DNA of 64,000 nucleotides from Lycium barbarum (taxonomy: Eukaryota > Streptophyta > Magnoliopsida > Solanales > Solanaceae). The position numbers and the translations under genes are program-made. A model generated the notes under the pieces. The model saw nothing but the letters and a program-made list of their open reading frames with translations. It was not told where the DNA came from and made no database searches. Below are positions 57,946-64,000 of this stretch, one piece after another. The stretch is taken from contig NC_083345.1 of NCBI RefSeq assembly GCF_019175385.1, positions 116,236,480-116,300,479 on the forward strand. Reading direction: 5' to 3'. The stretch's first letter is position 1; each line of letters begins with the position of its first letter.

Positions 57946-59789
57946 ATGGCTGACGTCGAACAATCCGGTCATGTCAATAATACCGAGATCGTGGCGGAAA
58001 ACGAAGGAAGCGGACTGCGGGCATTGCCGAAACCCGCTGATCCGAACCCCGTTGATTCAAGGGAAGGACTCAACTGGCAAAATACCGTAGATCAAGAGAA
58101 CGCCGCCCTACCGGCCACCGATCCTCTGAACACTCACCATTCCGTTACGTTGTCCCGGGATCGGGGCCGGAGAGAACCGGACGCACCAAACGACGGCATT
58201 AACTTACGTTTAATTTTTGAAATGCTGCAGGAACATAGGGCGGCAATCGCCGAGCAAGGATTAACAATTGCCCAACTGCAGAGCGGAAAGGGTGAAGCAA
58301 GGCCGGTAAAGGCAAAGGGTACAGTCGAAACCGGAAGAAACGAAGCACGAATGGTTGAGAGCGACGGCTCCGGAGCCGGCTCCTCAACTGAGGTCCTAAA
58401 GATGCTCGAAACCTTGGCGAAACAGGTGGATTCGACCAAAAAGAGGGTCGAGACATACAATTCTCGAGTGGACCAGATACCGGGGGCTCCACCTTTACTG
58501 AAGGGGCCGAATTCGAAAAGGTACATCCAAAGACCTTTTCCACCGAGTGCGGCCCCGAAACTAATCCCGAAGAGGTTCAAAATGCCTGACATACAGAAGT
58601 ATGACGGCACCACGGACCCGCACGAGCACGTGACCTCATATACTTGTGCCATAAAAGGCAATGATATGGAAGAAGATGAGATCGAGTCGGTATTGCTGAA
58701 GAAATTTGGGGAAACTCTGTCGAAGGGAGGGTTGACGTGGTATAACCATCTACCCGAGCACTCGATCACTTCTTTCGAAATGTTTGCCGATACCTTCGTA
58801 AAGGCACATGCCGGTGCAGGCCCGTAAGGCCGATATCTTCCGGATAACTCAAAGGGACGATGAGCTACTACGGGAGTTCGTCACCCGGTTCCAGAGGGAA
58901 CGGATGGAACTCCCCCCGGTGCTAGAAGAATGGGCCGCACAAGCTTTCACAAAAGGGCTCAACATGCTAAGTCCAGTTGCCTCGGCCAAGTTGAAAGAAA
59001 ATTTGTTGGAATACGAGGCCGTGACATGGGCCGATGTCTTCGGGTAGAGGATGATCAGTTCGAGCTCTCCCCGATAAAGTTAAAAGTGGACAGAGGATTC
59101 GAGAAGTCGAGGAAAGGTTATGAAGCGAAGTATGAATCATCAAAAGAAAGGTTTCGGCCATACTCCCACTCAGAGAGACCAAATTTCAGGTCGGAAAGGT
59201 CAATGGAAAGCCCAAACCACCTCTCCGGTCGGGGTGGCAAGCGGGTCGAGCGCCCGTCAAACAGCCGGGGACTCTCTTTCAGAAGCGACGCCGGAAGCTC
59301 CACCAACAATAAGGGTCCACCAAAGATTTCGGAGTACAACTTCAACGTCAATACCTCGGGCCTTGTATCGGCCGTGTCCCGGATGTGCGATGGCTGAAAC
59401 CACTAAGGTCAGACCCAGGACAGCGGGATCCGAGCGTGGTGTGTGAATATCACGGAACCCATGGTCACAAAACGGAGGATTGCCGCCAGTTGAGAGAAGA
59501 GGTAGCCCGGTTATTAAAGAACGGCCACCTCCGAGATCTATTGAGCGAGCGTGCCAAAAATCACTACAAAGAAAGGGAAGCTCATCGGAGGGTCGAACCG
59601 ATTGAACACCAGCATACAATCAACATGATAGTTGGGGGTATTGACGTCCCTTGGGGACCGGTAATGAAACGGACCAAGGTCTCAATTGTTCGTGAAAAAC
59701 GCATCCGAGACCATTCGACCAGGGCTCTATTTTCTTCGATGACGAAGACGCGGAAGGCACCGTTCAACCGCACAACGACGCACTGGTAA
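57946..59789 (+). pseudogene. Tat gag (frameshifted)
   Basis: The start MADVEQSGHV is an ATG at 57946; the frame above it begins only with GTG. The gag core is read in pieces: KYDGTTDPHEHVTSYTCAI, then after a frameshift near 58815 RKADIFRITQRDDELL and EEWAAQAFTKGLN. A second shift occurs near 59040. The CCHC-type knuckle CEYHGTHGHKTEDC lies at about 59440, followed by a frame that runs toward the protease. Such gags form particles. At least two frameshifts prevent a full product. Confidence 0.88.
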
Positions 59790-62700
59790 TTTCTGTACTT
59801 GTCTTTAAAACTAAGGTTAAACGTATTTTGGTTGACCCAGGTAGCTCGGCCAACATCATCCGATGGAGGGTGGTCGAACTGCTAGGGTTGCTCGATAGGA
59901 TTGTACCTGTTACATCCCGTATTTTTGAACGTCGGATTAATTGTAAGTTGAGGTGGGGCCCACACGTCAAGATTTTTTTGGGACATGTGACAAATTATAT
60001 GAATCACATATGTGAAGTTAAACACAACTCAAGAAGGGCCCTTGGGCCAAATCAAAGTGGAAGTCCTCCAAACGAATATTTTTAAGAAAACGTTTTCGGG
60101 TGACCTGACTTTGGGGGGAAAAAACTGTATTATAAGTTTGGCATTTGGAAAAATACCAAGAAATAGAAGTTGTAGATAATTGAATTAGCTTTCCATCCAT
60201 AGGTCGTGGGTTCCCTGGTGACGTCGGTACATGGAGATATGGACGTTTTAAGGTCGAAAGGTCAGTGGGCTAGGCCAACTTCGGGACCAACCGGATTGGC
60301 CCAAAAAAATAAAAAAATAAAAATCAAGCCCAAGGGAGAGGGGTGGCCGGCCATCTTATGGCCCAAGCCCACAATTTTAATAATTTTCCATGTGCCAAAT
60401 TAATATAAGGGGCCATATATGCATCATTTATCCATTAGAAACTTCAAGAACTAAAACAAAACAAGAAGAGCAAAAAAAATGAAGAGCAATTTCGGCCATA
60501 GCTAGGGGAATTTCACCCCTCAAAATCTTCCTCCAAAAATTATTAGCTTGTGGTATTTCCACTAATTCAAGGGTCCTTTACAACTTGGTGTAGTTGTTTT
60601 GGAAGAAGGAGCACTTATTTCTTCAAGTTGACAACTTGTTCAAGTGAAGAAATTTGTAGAAAAAGGTAAGAATCAATTCCTTTTTCTTATGTTATGAAGG
60701 TTTGTTTATGTTGTAGTATGTAAAAATGAGTGGAAATTATGGAAATATGAAAGTTTGCAAAGTGGGTATGTATGTGTGTAGAAGGATGAACCAATTTTAT
60801 TTGTTATGTTAATTGTGTTGTTGAAGCCTTGTAATGGAAATGGAAGGAAATGGTTCAAGTTGGTATGGAAAATTGTTGAAAATGGTTATAGGAAATTATG
60901 TGATTTTAATGTAGTTTTTATGAAATTATGGAAGTGAAGTTCTAAATGTGAATTATTATGTTAGTTGGTGGATTTGGAGGGATGTAAGTCCATAATAGCA
61001 TGAAAGATTGGTTGTTAAGTTGTTATGGGAAGTTTTGTGATTTTATGGTAGATTTATGTAATTGTGAAAATGAAGTCGTTAAGATGTAAATTATGATTAT
61101 GGTTGATGAAATTGGAAGATGGAAATATGTTATGAATATGTAGATTGAAGATTAGAAGTTTTGGATGGATTATGGTTTTGGTGGAAAGTTTGTATATCTT
61201 GTGAATATTTTGCGGAAATGATATGAAATGCTTCCGAATTGTGTTGTAATGATCTTGGTTAGTAATGAATACAAGAATGTTGATATTGATTTGAAAATAT
61301 GAAGTTGGAATGAAAGTTATTGCACTATGTTGGAAAGAGGACTAGTTATGCTATATTGTGTTGTGTAGTGATTGTTGTTGTTGTTGGTGTTGTTGGTGTT
61401 GTTGTTGGGTTGTTGTTGAATTATTTTGGCCGAGTTAAATTCTCGGGGATACTATATGTATAGGGGAGATGCTGCCCAAATTTCCGTAGACAAGTATGAA
61501 TTAAGATTGAATTCTTAAAGGCTTGAAGTTGATATTTGGTAATTGTGACCAATTGTAGATTTTGAAGGAAACAGGAATTGAATTTGAACTAGCGTAAAGG
61601 GCGAAAAAGGTATGTAAAGCTATCCCGATTCTTCTTTTGGCATGTCCTAGGTGTACTAGGATCGGATTTGAGCCTCGGAAAATATTCTGTTCATCGGAAT
61701 CCGCATTTGAAAATATCCATTTTTCATTCAATGGAATTGAACCCTATAAGTATGTTTTGATAAAGACTTGTGTAAATTTCCGCAAATTGTCTAGAAAGTT
61801 ATGAAATGTCCTTAGAACCTCTATAGGTGACCCCATAAGCTTAATATACGTAATTTGAGCCCACCGCTTCGTTGTCCCGAGGTGGGCCCACTATTTTCGA
61901 TTTTACCCTTTTTGTGTGTTTATAACTTAATTTCAAGCGGTTCTAAAGGAAACGCCTTAACTACTCTTCTAACTACCAATGATACCTATTCTAAATACTT
62001 TATTGAATCTAGTTAAGGTATGATATTTTGTGTCTCATTTAGTCTCCCACTATTCCTGCTTTGCCTTTTATTGTACTATTGCCTTATTTTCGAACAATAT
62101 AAAATGAAACGTTTTAACTATCCTTTTAACTACTAAGGAAAATTGTTTTAATGATTCCCTCGAGTCTGGTAAACTATTTTGGAATATGAAAATGATCCCA
62201 GAAGGATTATTCTTCCGTAACTCATTATGACATACGACATACACTTACTATGATTCTGTCCGATTTCACTGGTTTGATTTGTCATTCGATATGCCTCATT
62301 GAGTCTCTGGAAATATATGGTATTTTTATTGCATTTAGTTTCTCACTACTCCATTCGTGGATGCCTCAATGTTTCCCACACTGAGCCCGGGCCAGGATAT
62401 GTTCTCAAGCGACTTCCACTGCATTGTTCGCCGTGCCTCGATGTGAGGGGGCAGGTATATATGTACATGGGTTGTGGAGTATGCTGCGCCATGTACACAC
62501 ATTCTGATATGATATGATCTGATATGGCCATCTGATATGATATGTTATGTTACGGGGTTATCCTCTATTCTGCTCCTTATGTGTTGTGGCACCAGCGTCG
62601 GGGGGTGACCACGTTCTGTTTGCCGAGTCCCTTGGCAGGGGTCGGATATGATATGGTATATGTTTCTGTACACACTCCTCATGTTTTGAAAATATGCATT

Positions 62701-63717
62701 TGATACTTCGGATGTTACACTCACTCCTCTGTAAGTTCTGTTTCGGTTATGATCTTGTTCCGTGATGGGACCAGGTACGACATATGTTTTCAGCGAATAC
62801 TATTTATGCTATATGATCAGCATTTTGCTAATCTGGATATTCAGTTCATTTTCTGTATCTTCTGCTTCGATTATGACTTTGTTTACTACGTTCCGTGCTT
62901 TACATACTCAGTACATATTTCGTACTGACCCCCTTCCTCCGGGGGCTGCGTTTTCATGCCGCGCAGGTACAGACGACAGATTTGTTGACTGCCTGCCTAG
63001 GATATCTATTCTGCTATTTTGGGAGTGCTCTTTTGTCCAGAGCCTATATGTTGGTACAGTTTGCTGTTATTGTATATATATATGCTATTCAGGGGTATGA
63101 CGGGGCCCTGTCCCGTCTTATGATTCTGTTATGTTCTGTAGAGGTCTGTAGACATACTTGTGTGGGTTCTGTATATGTTTTGGGTTGATATGATCTGTGA
63201 AAGCCTTATCGGCTTCCACGTACTATATCTGTTCATCTATGATAACTAGTAACGCCAACTGACTTTTATATTGATACATTCTGCTAATATGTTGATTTGG
63301 GTTATTGGGTACGTATGGGTGTCCAGCACGGACACTAGTCGCGGCCTACGGGGTTGGGTCGTGACAGTACCGGTGGCTCGGGTACTCAGCGGGTTCAATA
63401 TGGCCAGTGAAACCACGAAGGGAGAAATCTCGTTGCCCGTGAACGTGGATGGCACCATTCAGCAAACAATTTTCTATGTGATCGAAGGGGACATGAAATA
63501 TAATGCGTTATTGGGCAGGCCTTGGATACATAGTATGAAGGCAGTTCCCTCAACACTGCATCAGTTGCTGAAATTCCCCACTCCGGAGGGGGTGAAAACC
63601 ATCCGGGGCGAGCAGCCCGCAGCAAAGAAAATGTTCGCAGTAGAAGAGGCGACTCCCCGGCCTAAGGAGCCGGCTCAGGAAGAGAAGGGTACAACCGGAG
63701 GAGAGGTCCCCCAATAG
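59790..63717 (+). pseudogene. Tat aspartic protease, split by a solo LTR
   Basis: The protease starts with ILVDPGSSANIIRWRVVE (about 59826), with the D-P-G-S-S active site. It is interrupted after the I-V-P codons by the solo LTR and resumes VARVLSGFNMASETT at 63367, then RPWIHSMKAVPSTLHQLLKF. The two halves join exactly once one GTACC copy is removed. A TAG at 63715-63717 precedes the RT. Confidence 0.9.
59908..63366 (+). mobile_element. solo LTR (gypsy, 3.46 kb)
   Basis: Begins TGTTACATCCCG and ends GGGTTGGGTCGTGACA, flanked by GTACC on both sides (59903-59907 and 63367-63371). It is a sister of the 10241-13165 solo LTR (opposite orientation). It contains a (GTT)n-rich block at about 61374-61425. 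The 76-codon open frame on its minus strand (61501-61731) is conserved in the sister copy at 11607-11837. There is no internal region. Confidence 0.93.
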
Positions 63718-64000
63718 CAACTAAAGTATACTGGACCGGATCCAGTGCATGAAAAGGATGACTTCGGGATGCCCAGATCCTTTGTCATGCCGGATGACTC
63801 GGACGCGACCAAGTCAACCGTGGAGGAACTGGAGCAGATCATCTTGTTCGAGGTCTTACCGGACAGAAAGGTATACCTGGGCACGGGGCTTACCCCGAAG
63901 CTCAGGCGTAAGTTAATTGAATTTCTTCAAGCTAACGCCGATTGCTTTGCATGGTCACATATAGACATGACAGGTATATCACCGGTAATAGCGTCACTCA
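63718..64000 (+). pseudogene. Tat reverse transcriptase, N-terminal start
   Basis: Downstream of the TAG at 63715 the frame reads EELEQIILFEVLPDRKVYLG and RRKLIEFLQANADCFAWSHI, the known start of Tat RT. It is cut by the window end. No catalytic motif is in range yet. Confidence 0.85.

Larger units (their letters stand above)
57128..64000 (+). mobile_element. Ty3/gypsy Tat-type retrotransposon (5' part), split by a solo LTR
   Basis: In order: 5' LTR (57128-57837), primer site, gag, protease interrupted by a 3.46-kb solo LTR (59908-63366), and the start of the RT. The order and sequences are those of Tat-type (Retand-like) elements. The far end lies beyond the window, so the target-site duplication and 3' LTR cannot be checked. 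Frameshifts and stops occur in gag and at 63715. Confidence 0.92.

Noticed and set aside
58134..58769. Large minus-strand frame (211 codons)
   Set aside because: It is the antisense shadow of the Tat gag, which has recognisable family motifs on the plus strand.
1..64000. CRISPR arrays, bacterial operons, riboswitches, endogenous pararetrovirus sequence
   Set aside because: None seen. The RT domains belong to copia and gypsy elements, judged by domain order, LTRs and integrases.

Overview
This window is nuclear DNA of a flowering plant, almost certainly a member of the Solanaceae. It is AT-rich, has two intron-containing plant genes, and is otherwise packed with plant transposons: Tekay-type and Tat-type Ty3/gypsy elements, a Ty1/copia fragment, tRNA-derived SINEs resembling the Solanaceae TS/SolS families, an Au-SINE fragment, Stowaway and Tourist MITEs, hAT-like and Mutator-like elements. 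The species cannot be fixed from the sequence alone.

Layout: 1-640 holds two tandem arrays of C/T-rich repeats ending in a poly(A) run. 1075-3404 is a broken Ty1/copia 3' half. 3400-7540 has no gene but holds SINE, Au-SINE and Helitron-like traces. 7550-7630 is an intact tRNA-Leu(AAG) gene, followed by a recent 600-bp tandem duplication. 8742-22093 is one Tekay-type gypsy element on the minus strand with both LTRs, primer-binding site, polypurine tract and a 5-bp target-site duplication (TSD). A 2.9-kb solo LTR of another family lies inside its 3' LTR, and a related solo LTR in opposite orientation sits at 22137-24602. Only 43 bp separate the last two.

The gene island runs from 25 to 48 kb. 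A three-exon NAC transcription factor gene (NAM/CUC-like subgroup, 343 aa) lies on the minus strand at 25242-28875. An ATG18a-type autophagy gene (PROPPIN, 422 aa, four coding exons plus a probable 5'-UTR intron) lies on the minus strand at 40273-45992. Both reading frames join cleanly across all introns, so both look functional. The DNA between and inside them carries a tandem triplication, a hAT-like element with a scrambled BED finger, a large foldback element, LINE fragments, MITEs, two SINEs with clear TSDs and a U2 snRNA fragment.

48-57 kb is a MITE-rich gene desert. It contains a 2.3-kb Mutator-like element with 9-bp TSDs and a transposase-type zinc knuckle, plus two related foldback elements with tRNA-like T-arm motifs. 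57128-64000 is the 5' part of a Tat-type gypsy element (LTR, tRNA-Lys primer site, gag, protease, start of RT), split in its protease by a 3.46-kb solo LTR and cut off by the window end.

The TSDs and nesting give a readable order of events. The Tekay element inserted beside the tRNA-Leu gene, then a second family inserted in its 3' LTR and was reduced to a solo LTR. Separately, a 600-bp segment carrying the element's left edge was duplicated. No prokaryote-type operon, CRISPR array or phage is present, and I found no convincing novel gene system. The unusual content is in the repeat architecture.
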